Source: CBDULQ01 sp965368115 (GTDB taxonomy: Bacteria > Pseudomonadota > Gammaproteobacteria > SZUA-229). From it: a DNA stretch of 7,532 bases. Below, in pieces: positions 1 through 6,548 of this stretch. The position numbers were made by a program, and so were the translations under genes. Each line of letters opens with the position of its first letter. The first letter of the stretch is position 1. The notes below the pieces were generated by a model that searched no databases, had not been told where the DNA came from, and saw only the letters and a list, made by a program, of their open reading frames with translations. The stretch spans positions 1 through 7,532 of the forward strand of contig CBDULQ010000182.1 in assembly GCA_965368115.1 (NCBI GenBank). Reading direction: 5' to 3'.

Positions 1-122
1 GTTGCGAACTGTGTCTTCCGCCGGTGTGCCCGGTGGAAAATTGCATCACAATGCACAGTGAAACCCCGGTGCTGGATCGCTGGCGTTGGCAGACGCCGGA
101 TAAACGGGAGCGGGCGGCATGA
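1..122 (+). CDS. rsxB: RsxB (RnfB) C-terminal end, partial
   Basis: This is the 3' end of the gene for the ferredoxin-like Rnf/Rsx subunit B, which carries electrons inside the membrane-bound complex. Reading from base 3 gives 39 residues, ending at TGA 120-122. They include CELC, then LPPVCPVENC, then ITM, followed by a short tail with WRW. This matches the end of the second [4Fe-4S] motif in RnfB proteins, where the usual pattern is CTGC, ELC, then LPPC and PVDC. The order rsxB then rsxC supports the call. The stop overlaps the rsxC start as ATGA. One oddity is that there appear to be two extra residues (V and N) around the last cysteines, so the spacing is C-x2-C-x4-C-P where C-x2-C-x3-C-P is usual. 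The identity is secure because of motif and neighbours. Most of the gene lies outside the window. Confidence 0.9.
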   Translation, partial: CELCLPPVCPVENCITMHSETPVLDRWRWQTPDKRERAA

Positions 123-1633
123 GAAAACTGTTTCGTTTCCCCGGCGGTGTACATCTTGACGATCACAAGGATTTGTCCAGCGATAAGGACATCAGCGAGA
201 TAAGGTTGCCGAAACGAATCGTACTGCCCATGCGACAGCATATCGGCATACCGGCGGAGCCTGTTGTGGACATTGGTGATCATGTCCTGAAAGGCCAGTT
301 GATTGCACGCAGTCGTCAGTTCGTCAGTGCACCGGTACATGCGCCCACTTCCGGTCGCGTTGTTGATATCGGTCGCTATGCCATGCCGCACAGTTCGCAC
401 ATTCCCGAACTTTCCATCGTCATCGAGCCCGACGGTGAGGATCGTTGGTGTGAGCTAAACGCCGAAATACATCCTGAGCATCTGGATGCCCAGCAGATGC
501 GCCGTCGGATAGCCGAAGCGGGCATCGTCGGCCTCGGCGGTGCGGTGTTTCCCTCATCGGTCAAACTCAAACCGACACGCACCATCGACACCCTGCTGAT
601 CAACGGGGCCGAATGCGAACCGTTCATTACCTGCGACGACGTCCTGATGCGCGAACGCGCCGATGCCATTTTACGTGGCAGCCTGCTGTTGCGTCGTTTG
701 CTGGCGGCACGGGAATGCATTATCGCGATCGAAGACAATAAACCCGCGGCAACCCATGCACTGCAAGCCACACTGGATAAATTTCGCGCCGCCGGTGTCG
801 AGGGTGCCGATCATGTCGAAATACTCAACGTGCCGACCCTGTTTCCCGCCGGCGGTGAAAAACAGTTGATCAAGGTGGTCACCGGTCGTGAAGTACCGAA
901 GGGCGGTTTACCTTACCAGACAGGTATCGTCTGTCTCAACGTGGCCACCACTGCGGCGGTTTACGATGCGATTTACGACGGCAAACCTCTGATCGATCGC
1001 ATTGTTACCGTGACCGGGCCGACCGTGCCACGACCGGGCAACTATCGAGTGTTGCTGGGTACGCCGATGAAGCATGTGTTACAGGCGGCCGGCATCGATG
1101 ATCTGCGGGATCGGCAGCTGATCATGGGGGGGCCGATGATGGGACAGCGCATGAAAGATCATGACGTGCCGGTGGTCAAGGCGAGTAACTGTCTGCTGGT
1201 CAATGAAAGTGAGCAGAAAAATCTGCCGGTCATGCCCTGTATCCGATGTGGCGCCTGCGCCCAGTCCTGTCCGATGAATCTGTTGCCGCAACAACTCTAC
1301 TGGTACAGTCGCGCAAGCAACCTGGACAAGCTGGAGCACTATCACATCAAGGATTGTATCGAATGCGGTTGTTGTGCAGTGGTCTGCCCGGCGCAGATAC
1401 CGTTGGTGCATTATTTTCGTTTCGCTAAATCCGCCATCGCCGAGCGCGACGAGAATCGCGAGATGGCGAACCAGTCGCGTATTCGCAACGAAAACCGCGA
1501 GCGTCGCCTGGCGCGACTGAAAGCGGAGAAAGAAGCTAAACGTGCCGCGCGCAAGGCGGCCCGTAAACCCAGGCCTGCGTCGACCGACGAAGCGCAGGAC
1601 CCGGCACCGGTCTTGCAGGTGAATGCAAAATGA
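119..1633 (+). CDS. rsxC: Electron transport complex subunit RsxC (RnfC)
   Basis: RsxC is the peripheral NADH/FMN-binding subunit of the Rnf/Rsx complex, on the cytoplasmic face of the inner membrane. The 504-residue product starts MRKLFRFPGGVH, typical of the family. A glycine-rich nucleotide/flavin-binding segment is at about residues 135-145 (GLGGAVFP), with LLINGAECEP at 159-168. Two [4Fe-4S] motifs follow: C374-x2-C377-x2-C380-x3-C384-P and C413-x2-C416-x2-C419-x3-C423-P. From about residue 440 a charged Lys/Arg/Ala/Glu-rich tail begins. It is much shorter than the long repetitive tail of E. coli RsxC (about 740 residues in all), but such length variation is normal in the family. The ATG at 119 overlaps the rsxB stop and has GGAG eight bases upstream (107-110). 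All cofactor residues I can recognise are present. Confidence 0.97.
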   Translation: MRKLFRFPGGVHLDDHKDLSSDKDISEIRLPKRIVLPMRQHIGIPAEPVVDIGDHVLKGQLIARSRQFVSAPVHAPTSGRVVDIGRYAMPHSSHIPELSIVIEPDGEDRWCELNAEIHPEHLDAQQMRRRIAEAGIVGLGGAVFPSSVKLKPTRTIDTLLINGAECEPFITCDDVLMRERADAILRGSLLLRRLLAARECIIAIEDNKPAATHALQATLDKFRAAGVEGADHVEILNVPTLFPAGGEKQLIKVVTGREVPKGGLPYQTGIVCLNVATTAAVYDAIYDGKPLIDRIVTVTGPTVPRPGNYRVLLGTPMKHVLQAAGIDDLRDRQLIMGGPMMGQRMKDHDVPVVKASNCLLVNESEQKNLPVMPCIRCGACAQSCPMNLLPQQLYWYSRASNLDKLEHYHIKDCIECGCCAVVCPAQIPLVHYFRFAKSAIAERDENREMANQSRIRNENRERRLARLKAEKEAKRAARKAARKPRPASTDEAQDPAPVLQVNAK

Positions 1634-2697
1634 ATGCTGTGGTCAGCTCGCCTTTTATTGCCTCCAGCTCTTCCGTACGTCGGGTGATGGCGCTGGTATT
1701 GCTGGCGATGGTGCCAGGCATGCTGACCTTCATCTATTTTTTCGGCTGGGGCGTTTTGATCAACATGGGCCTGACACTCGCCAGCGCATGGTTTTTCGAA
1801 GTGATGATGTTGCTGCTGTTGCAGAAACCCCTGCGGCCTTTCATGTTCGACTTCAGTGCCCTGGTCACCGCCCTGTTGCTGGCCATGGCACTGCCGCCGC
1901 TGGTGGCCTGGTGGTTGCCTGTGCTGGCAATGTTCTTTGCCATCGTGGTTGCCAAGCACCTGTACGGCGGTCTTGGATACAATCCCTTCAATCCGGCGAT
2001 GGCCGCTTACTGTATTTTACTGGTGTCGTTTCCGGCACAGATGAGCGTATGGCTGTCACCGTCGACGCTGGACGCAATGCCGCTTAATTTTTTCCAGTCA
2101 CTGGACTATGTGTTTAATCGCCAGTGGCCGTCTACGTCGAGTATCGATGCGGTGTCCTCGGCGACTGTTCTCGATCATATGCGCATTCAGTTGTCGATGG
2201 GGCAGAATCTTGCTCAGTTAGATCCGGCGCCGATGTTCGGCCTGATTGCCGGGCGTGGTATGGAGTGGGTGAACCTGGCTTTCCTGCTGGGCGGGCTGTT
2301 CCTGATCTATAAACGCATCATTAGCTGGCACATTCCGCTGGCGATGATCATCAGTCTGGCCGTGATCGCCAGCGTGTTTCACTGGATTCAACCGCAACAT
2401 TATTACGGGCCGCTGCTGCATCTGTTTGCCGGGGCAAGCATGCTGGGTGCGTTTTTCATCGCCACCGATCCGGTCACCGCGGCGACCACACCCCGCGGTA
2501 AGCTCATCTATGGGGCCGGTATCGGACTGCTGATCTATGCGATTCGGGTCTGGGGCGCTTATCCGGACGGCGTCGCTTTCGCAGTGATTCTGATGGGGCT
2601 GACCGTACCTTTACTGGATCAGTATACGGTGCCGAAGGTGTTTGGTACCCGGAGTGGCCGTGATCGAAGCGGCGGGGATGCGGATGTCGGAAAATAA
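1630..2697 (+). CDS. rsxD: Electron transport complex subunit RsxD (RnfD)
   Basis: RsxD is an integral membrane subunit of the Rnf/Rsx complex carrying a covalently bound FMN and thought to take part in ion-coupled electron transfer. The product is 355 residues (E. coli about 352) and consists mostly of hydrophobic helices. Conserved family segments include GGLGYNPFNPAM in the first half and ATDPVTAATTPRG plus YPDGVAFAV near the end. The flavin-attachment site is the S-S-A-T tetrapeptide at residues 176-179, with T179 as the expected phosphodiester-linked residue. E. coli RsxD has S-Q-A-T here, so the third-position change is ordinary. The start ATG overlaps the rsxC stop as ATGA, with AGGTGA seven bases upstream (1617-1622). 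The last 14 bases overlap rsxG. RsxD is homologous to NqrB, but the operon order settles the assignment. Confidence 0.97.
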   Translation: MNAVVSSPFIASSSSVRRVMALVLLAMVPGMLTFIYFFGWGVLINMGLTLASAWFFEVMMLLLLQKPLRPFMFDFSALVTALLLAMALPPLVAWWLPVLAMFFAIVVAKHLYGGLGYNPFNPAMAAYCILLVSFPAQMSVWLSPSTLDAMPLNFFQSLDYVFNRQWPSTSSIDAVSSATVLDHMRIQLSMGQNLAQLDPAPMFGLIAGRGMEWVNLAFLLGGLFLIYKRIISWHIPLAMIISLAVIASVFHWIQPQHYYGPLLHLFAGASMLGAFFIATDPVTAATTPRGKLIYGAGIGLLIYAIRVWGAYPDGVAFAVILMGLTVPLLDQYTVPKVFGTRSGRDRSGGDADVGK

Positions 2698-3355
2698 TCG
2701 GCAGTTCATTTTATCGTCCGGTGTTTTACTGGCGCTCGCCGCATTGATCGGCACCGGTTTGCTGTGGCTGACATCCTGGCATGCCCAGGCGTATATCGCG
2801 GACAACGAGCGCCAGGCCCTGTTGCGTAATCTGGAACAGGTGTTGCCCGCGGGTGGTTACGATAATGATCTGAGTCGTGATTTTATCCAGGTGAACGAGG
2901 TCAGCGCAAAAGAACGTCCGAGTCCGCATACGGTTTATCGTGCGCGCCTCGGTGACGAACCGAGCGCCATTGCCATGACCACGGTCGCACCGGACGGTTA
3001 TAGCGGCGATATTTTAATCCTGGTGGGGATTCGTTTCGACGGGCAGATCAGTGGCGTTCGCATCCTCAGTCATCGTGAAACACCGGGGCTGGGTGACGCC
3101 ATCGATGTGGAGCGTAGCGACTGGGTGCTGGGTTTCAATCATCGCTCACTGGACAACCCTGGGCCATCGGGCTGGAAAGTGAAAAAAGACGGCGGCGAGT
3201 TCGACCAGTTTACCGGTGCCACCATTACGCCGCGTGCCGTGGTACAAGCCGTGCACCGGTGTCTGCAGTTCTATCAACAGTACCGGGCACGCCTTTTCGA
3301 TGCCGACCGTGAACAAACCCTGGCCCTGGAATCCGGTGGAGGCACGACATCATGA
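2684..3355 (+). CDS. rsxG: Electron transport complex subunit RsxG (RnfG)
   Basis: RsxG is a single-span membrane protein whose periplasmic FMN-binding domain carries a covalent FMN in the Rnf/Rsx chain. It is homologous to NqrC. From the ATG at 2684 the product is 223 residues (E. coli about 206). An N-terminal membrane helix spans about residues 7-27. The FMN-binding domain includes HRETPGLGD from H130, and the flavinylation site T-G-A-T at 177-180 makes T180 the expected attachment residue. The reading frame is open back to a TTG at 2642, and another ATG lies at 2678. I chose 2684 because GGCGGGG lies six bases upstream and because it gives the normal length and N-terminus (MSENNRQF). The start lies inside the end of rsxD. 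The start is less certain than the identity. Confidence 0.95.
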   Translation: MSENNRQFILSSGVLLALAALIGTGLLWLTSWHAQAYIADNERQALLRNLEQVLPAGGYDNDLSRDFIQVNEVSAKERPSPHTVYRARLGDEPSAIAMTTVAPDGYSGDILILVGIRFDGQISGVRILSHRETPGLGDAIDVERSDWVLGFNHRSLDNPGPSGWKVKKDGGEFDQFTGATITPRAVVQAVHRCLQFYQQYRARLFDADREQTLALESGGGTTS

Positions 3356-4047
3356 GCGACACGGCATATAAAAAAATCATTCACGACGGCCTGTGGAGCA
3401 ATAATCAGGGACTGGTTGCATTACTCGGCCTGTGTCCGTTGATGGCGGTGACTTCCACGACTATCAACGGTCTAGGTCTGGGTATTGCAACCATGCTGAC
3501 GTTGATTCTGACCAATGTCATCGTGGCCGCCGTCAGTCCGTGGATTCGTAATGAAATCCGTATTCCCATGTTTGTGCTGATTATTGCATCGGTGGTTACC
3601 GCCATCGAATTACTGATGAGTGCTCACCTCTATCAGTTATATAAAGTGCTGGGGATTTTCGTTCCGCTGATTGTTACCAACTGCGCGGTGATTGGTCGGG
3701 CGGAGGCTTTCGCTTCACGTCATTCGATCAGGCAGTCTTTCGTCGACGGATTCAGTATGGGGCTGGGCTTCTGCCTGGTACTGGTAGTGCTGGGCATGAT
3801 GCGTGAGATGCTGGGTTACGGTACCCTGTTCCGACAGGCACATCTCATGTTCGGTGAAAGTTTTCGCGGTATGACGATCCATGTTGTGAATGACTATCAG
3901 GGTTTTCTTCTCGCTATTCTGCCGCCTGGTGCGTTCATGGGGCTTGCATTGCTGATTGCGATAAAAAATCGTATCGATCGAATGGCTCGGGCACGCCAGC
4001 AACACTTTGCCATCACGCTCGAATCAGACTCGGTGAAGGCATCCTGA
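3352..4047 (+). CDS. rsxE: Electron transport complex subunit RsxE (RnfE)
   Basis: RsxE is a polytopic inner-membrane subunit of the Rnf/Rsx complex, paired with the inverted-topology homologue RsxA. The 231-residue product has the same length as the E. coli protein and about six hydrophobic helices. Two conserved segments, GLCPLMAV (C28) and TNCAVIGRAEAFAS (C111), hold the cysteines that, with those of RsxA, ligate the [2Fe-2S] cluster within the membrane. The ATG overlaps the rsxG stop as ATGA, and GGTGGAGG lies about nine bases upstream. It is the last gene of the operon here. In many gammaproteobacteria nth (endonuclease III) follows, but here the next gene is on the opposite strand, with its stop four bases after the RsxE stop. 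No intrinsic terminator is visible between them. Confidence 0.97.
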   Translation: MSDTAYKKIIHDGLWSNNQGLVALLGLCPLMAVTSTTINGLGLGIATMLTLILTNVIVAAVSPWIRNEIRIPMFVLIIASVVTAIELLMSAHLYQLYKVLGIFVPLIVTNCAVIGRAEAFASRHSIRQSFVDGFSMGLGFCLVLVVLGMMREMLGYGTLFRQAHLMFGESFRGMTIHVVNDYQGFLLAILPPGAFMGLALLIAIKNRIDRMARARQQHFAITLESDSVKAS

Positions 4048-4051
4048 ATCG

Positions 4052-4633
4052 CTATGCGACAGCAAGCGAAACGGGTACGCCGATAAGCCATTGATGAATG
4101 CCGTAAATAAAAGCGATATACAGGCCCAGGCCGAATACGACTGCAATAACATCATTGAGTGGATGGGGAGGTGGTCCCGGTACCGGATGCGCCGATCGCC
4201 ATTTCAGCGATGCTAGATCGAGCAGTGCCCAGAGAAAAAAGGCCCCGAACAGTAATACGTCCGCCAGACTGCCGTTGATCAGGAGATGTGCCAGCGCCCA
4301 TAACATCACAGCCACCAGCATGGGATTGCGTACCGAGGATCGAATGCGACCCGGAAGATAGGTCGCCAGTAGCAGCGGGAAAACCGGAACCAGCAGAATC
4401 AGCGCCGGCCAGACCATCCACTGGGGCGTACTGTAAAGCCATTCGGCTTCGCCGCGCGCCTGGCCATAGCCGATGATGATCAGCACCAGTCCGAGGATGG
4501 CGGGCAAACTGTATAGCCCCTGCCAGGTCATGATGCCCAGCCTCACCACCATGCGGTTACGCCATTCGTCGTCGATGATGGAAATGGAATGAATACCGAA
4601 GAATAAAATCAGGCCGCTGATCAGTAAAGTCAT
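4052..4633 (-). CDS. NnrU-family integral membrane protein
   Basis: This is a predicted 193-residue inner-membrane protein with about five or six hydrophobic helices. Family-like features are the N-terminal FFGIHS segment (H15), the YLPGRIRSSVRNPM stretch, then WALAHLLING (H116) and a W/S-rich segment before the last helix. The NnrU family was named from denitrification gene clusters. It also includes the heme-containing zeta-carotene isomerase Z-ISO, in which two histidines bind heme, and H15 and H116 are plausible equivalents. The molecular role in bacteria is not settled and I do not assign one. I chose the ATG at 4633, which has GGGAA a few bases upstream. An in-frame TTG at 4648 would add five residues. 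The gene follows the DUF3330-like gene by 15 bases, so they are probably co-transcribed. Confidence 0.85.
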   Translation of the reverse strand: MTLLISGLILFFGIHSISIIDDEWRNRMVVRLGIMTWQGLYSLPAILGLVLIIIGYGQARGEAEWLYSTPQWMVWPALILLVPVFPLLLATYLPGRIRSSVRNPMLVAVMLWALAHLLINGSLADVLLFGAFFLWALLDLASLKWRSAHPVPGPPPHPLNDVIAVVFGLGLYIAFIYGIHQWLIGVPVSLAVA

Positions 4634-4648
4634 GCTGGTTCCCGCCAA

Positions 4649-4828
4649 TCAGAATCGATGTGTGGGGTTGAACTTGCGTTGCGCGCGCTTGCGCCATTCA
4701 TTAAAACAGTTTCGCCCGAAGAAGTACATGACATAGTCTCTGGCTTCGGGGCTGAATATTTCCGACAGGGGGATCTCTGCTTTACACAGGATGCAGGGCA
4801 GGGTGAATGTTTTGTAGTGAGTGCGCAT
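4649..4828 (-). CDS. Small DUF3330-like Cys protein
   Basis: This gene encodes a 59-residue protein of unknown function. It has a C12-x2-C15 pair followed by KAEIP, then ARDYVMYFFGRNC with C41, then a basic tail (WRKRAQRKF). The layout resembles what I recall of DUF3330, a small proteobacterial family with Cys-x2-Cys, EIP, a DYV motif and a final Cys-Gly-x2-Cys pair, likely a zinc knuckle. In this protein the first cysteine of the second pair is replaced by F37, leaving three cysteines. The ATG at 4828 is chosen because a GGAGG (4837-4841) lies eight bases upstream. The frame extends to 4888, but that extension runs through an inverted repeat and lacks a ribosome site. It probably shares a transcript with the NnrU-family gene. 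The existence of the gene is well supported, the family name only moderately. Confidence 0.75.
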   Translation of the reverse strand: MRTHYKTFTLPCILCKAEIPLSEIFSPEARDYVMYFFGRNCFNEWRKRAQRKFNPTHRF

Positions 4829-4836
4829 GAGAGCGT

Positions 4837-4841
4837 CCTCC
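4837..4841 (-). promoter_or_regulatory. Ribosome binding site of the DUF3330-like gene
   Basis: GGAGG on the minus strand lies eight bases before the ATG at 4828. It selects this start over the upstream in-frame ATG at 4888. Confidence 0.8.
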
Positions 4842-4852
4842 GTAAAAATCGA

Positions 4853-4882
4853 CAGGGTCATCGAATCCGCTCGATAACCCTG
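4853..4882 (-). terminator. Inverted repeat, possible terminator or operator
   Basis: Twelve-base arms (4853-4864 and 4871-4882) match at 11 of 12 positions around a six-base loop, forming a stable hairpin. On the minus strand the stem is followed four bases later by TTTTT (4844-4848), so it could be an intrinsic terminator for the DUF1540 gene upstream. The T-run is short and not directly at the stem, so this is not a textbook terminator. A CATAAT hexamer (4887-4892, minus) just upstream could be a -10 box for the DUF3330-like gene, which would place the repeat at the transcription start and suggest an operator instead. I cannot decide between these. Confidence 0.45.
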
Positions 4883-4931
4883 CGGCATTATGTGAAATCC
4901 TGCTGTTACTCTTTCCTGTTGACTGATCGGC

Positions 4932-5225
4932 TTACTGGCTGAAGGTCATGCACATGACGTCCTGGCCGACGATGCCGACATCGATACGCTCCGCAGTACA
5001 TTCCATGTCCTCATTGAAGCTGCATTTGCCAACTTTGCAGGCGCCGACACCGGCGTTGATGCGGGTACCCTGTACATGATGTGAATTACAGAACAGGGTG
5101 TCACAATGCGGGGTATCGCCGTCACCGATAGTAATCGCACGGGCATGACATTTACTGTTTACGTTGTAGGTACATTCACTGACGCTGCAGCCGCTGACAT
5201 CGGGCATTTCGAGGGTTTTTTTCAT
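4932..5225 (-). CDS. Tandem DUF1540-domain Cys-rich protein
   Basis: This gene encodes a 97-residue, probably cytoplasmic protein of unknown function, built from two copies of a cysteine repeat. Repeat one has C13-x4-C18-x7-C26-x14-C41 and repeat two has C63-x4-C68-x7-C76-x15-C92. Both contain a C-x-[YF]-N step and an A-R-A-I or A-E-R-I step after the third cysteine. This is the pattern of DUF1540 domains, presumed metal-binding. An additional C46 lies between the repeats. No signal peptide or membrane segment is visible. I chose the ATG at 5225 (MKKTLEMPD) because AAGGAG lies eight bases upstream. The ATG at 5231 has only two bases to the same site. The gene stands alone, with 103 bases to the next start and a separate leader containing inverted repeats. 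The substrate or metal is unknown. Confidence 0.85.
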   Translation of the reverse strand: MKKTLEMPDVSGCSVSECTYNVNSKCHARAITIGDGDTPHCDTLFCNSHHVQGTRINAGVGACKVGKCSFNEDMECTAERIDVGIVGQDVMCMTFSQ

Positions 5226-5233
5226 GGCCATAT

Positions 5234-5239
5234 CTCCTT
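5234..5239 (-). promoter_or_regulatory. Ribosome binding site of the DUF1540 gene
   Basis: AAGGAG on the minus strand is eight bases from the ATG at 5225 but only two from the ATG at 5231. It therefore favours the shorter product. Confidence 0.8.
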
Positions 5240-5260
5240 ATCGTTGTTGAGGGGACTGCT

Positions 5261-5301
5261 TACCCTGAGTGTATGTTTGCGCTGATGTGATGATCAGGGT
5301 A
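5261..5301. repeat. Inverted repeat in the DUF1540 gene leader
   Basis: TACCCTGA (5261-5268) and TCAGGGTA (5294-5301) are perfect eight-base complements separated by 25 bases. They flank weak promoter-like hexamers on the minus strand (TGATCA at 5291-5296, 17 bases, TACACT at 5268-5273), so the repeat could be an operator. An mRNA hairpin is the alternative if transcription starts further upstream. There is no T-run after the arms, so it is not a terminator. The function is inferred from position only. Confidence 0.35.
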
Positions 5302-5321
5302 GATCTGCTGTTGTCGGCTCA

Positions 5322-5339
5322 CATTGAAAATTGTCAATG
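5322..5339. repeat. Short AT-rich inverted repeat between the hydrolase and DUF1540 genes
   Basis: CATTGA (5322-5327) and TCAATG (5334-5339) pair perfectly around a six-base loop. The element lies 48 bases after the hydrolase stop and contains a TTGACA hexamer on the minus strand (5332-5337) that could be a -35 box, but no good -10 box follows at the right distance. It may be a regulator site or a chance palindrome. Confidence 0.25.
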
Positions 5340-5386
5340 GACACCGGATATTCGGGCATGTTTGAAGCCGCCCGGATGAGTCGGGT

Positions 5387-6490
5387 CTAGAAGTTTTCGA
5401 AAAATGCTTTTTCCATTTCCCGATAAACGAAATTGGCATTGGCGCGCTGATTCTGTTCATAAAGGCGGCTGTCCTGCCAGTCTTCGAAATCGATATTCTG
5501 TACCGCATCGTGCAGGCTCAATCCGTCGTCGATGGCCTGCTGCATGGCTTCACGCATACGTTTCACGTAGTCATTGGTGCGATGCAGCATCGGGAAGGGT
5601 GAACGTTGTGCACTACCGTGACCAGGCACCATGAGTTTTACATCGGAAAATCGTTCCACCAGCCATTTGTGAGCTTCAAGAATCTGCTTGCTGTGGCCAT
5701 CACCCATGTAGGTCGTGCGCTGATTGAACGCCAGGTCGGATATCCACAGAATATTCTGGGGTTGCTGATAAACGACCAGGTCGCCATAGGAATGGTGTTT
5801 ACCGGTATTGAAAACCTGGAAAGTGATGTCACCGAGCGTAAAGGTGATGGACCCGAAGCGCGGGGTTTCGACACTGATGTCCGCTCGTACCGGCTGAAAC
5901 CCTTGCATATCCTGCGGCAGTGTCTGTTCCCGGTAATCAACCGAGCTTTGCAGTGTGGCGGAACGGTTGTAATCCTCTACGCCCGGATGAGCGATGATTT
6001 TGACATCGTCCAGTGCCATGAACGGGGCCGCGCCATAGGCGTGATCGGGGTGGTTATGTGTGATGATCAGATAGCGAATTGGCTGGTCGGTCATCGAGCG
6101 AATGGTTGCTATGAAGCGATGGCCCAGTTGCGGTGTGCCCAGGCTGTCGATGACGACGACACCTTCATCGGTGACCACGAAACCGGCATTACCGTTCCAG
6201 CCGCGATTGCGTTCGTTGAGGGTATCGATGCCGCCGAACAGAAAGTAACTGTTGTCGGTGAGCTGGTAAACCGGCAGCGGCGTATTGAGATCGGTATCCG
6301 GGGCGAGGCTGAATTCGGGGATCTGTTCTGTATCGATGGCCGTGTCAGGCAGATTGAAGCGGTCGTCCAGCGATTCTGGATTCATCAGTCGACCGGGTTC
6401 GGCGGTCGCGTCGAACAAGAGTGTCATACAGCAGGCCATGATGAGCCAGGTGATGAGATTATTATTATCGATTATTTGTGGTTGGAGCAT
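5387..6490 (-). CDS. Exported metallo-beta-lactamase-fold hydrolase (SoxH / quinoprotein-relay type)
   Basis: This is a predicted 367-residue zinc hydrolase with an N-terminal hydrophobic export signal at about residues 11-30. A likely signal peptidase I site follows the A-T-A before EPGR, which would make the protein periplasmic. The metallo-beta-lactamase ligands are all present: H145-x-H147-x-D149-H150 (HNHPDH), H232/H233 in GKHHSYGD, D252 in WISDLAF, and H291 in VPGHGS. The preceding GNAGFVVTDEGVVVIDS strand is typical of the fold. A C-terminal segment of about 60 residues, rich in N/A/E and ending YREMEKAFFENF, resembles that of SoxH-like and quinoprotein-relay metallohydrolases. The substrate is unknown. 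I chose the ATG at 6490 because AAGGAG lies seven bases upstream, although the frame is open to 6547. It lies downstream of a CysB-type regulator on the same strand, after a 179-base gap, so it may have its own promoter. Confidence 0.85.
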   Translation of the reverse strand: MLQPQIIDNNNLITWLIMACCMTLLFDATAEPGRLMNPESLDDRFNLPDTAIDTEQIPEFSLAPDTDLNTPLPVYQLTDNSYFLFGGIDTLNERNRGWNGNAGFVVTDEGVVVIDSLGTPQLGHRFIATIRSMTDQPIRYLIITHNHPDHAYGAAPFMALDDVKIIAHPGVEDYNRSATLQSSVDYREQTLPQDMQGFQPVRADISVETPRFGSITFTLGDITFQVFNTGKHHSYGDLVVYQQPQNILWISDLAFNQRTTYMGDGHSKQILEAHKWLVERFSDVKLMVPGHGSAQRSPFPMLHRTNDYVKRMREAMQQAIDDGLSLHDAVQNIDFEDWQDSRLYEQNQRANANFVYREMEKAFFENF

Positions 6491-6497
6491 CACACGT

Positions 6498-6503
6498 CTC
6501 CTT
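6498..6503 (-). promoter_or_regulatory. Ribosome binding site of the hydrolase gene
   Basis: AAGGAG on the minus strand lies seven bases before the ATG at 6490. It decides that start against an upstream in-frame start at 6547 and yields a protein beginning just before its export signal. Confidence 0.85.
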
Positions 6504-6548
6504 CCGGACTTAAAAAATCTGTCTGCATTAATTAAACGGCAGCGCACA

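Noticed and set aside
2155..2166. S-S-A-T in place of S-G-A-T at the RsxD flavin site
   Set aside because: The third position varies in RsxD (E. coli has S-Q-A-T), and the threonine that carries FMN is present, so this is not unusual.
4829..4888. Twenty-residue N-terminal extension of the DUF3330-like protein from ATG 4888
   Set aside because: It has no ribosome site, runs through a strong hairpin, and lies upstream of a GGAGG placed correctly for ATG 4828.
6369..6390. Processed N-terminus region as a lipoprotein site in the hydrolase
   Set aside because: The only candidate lipobox is I-M-A-C within the hydrophobic segment further upstream (near residue 20), with a poor residue before the alanine. 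Ordinary signal peptidase I cleavage after A-T-A fits better.
5606..6535. Long plus-strand open frame of 309 codons opposite the hydrolase gene
   Set aside because: It lies antisense to a gene with complete zinc-binding motifs, has no recognisable domain, and is explained as a shadow of the minus-strand coding frame.
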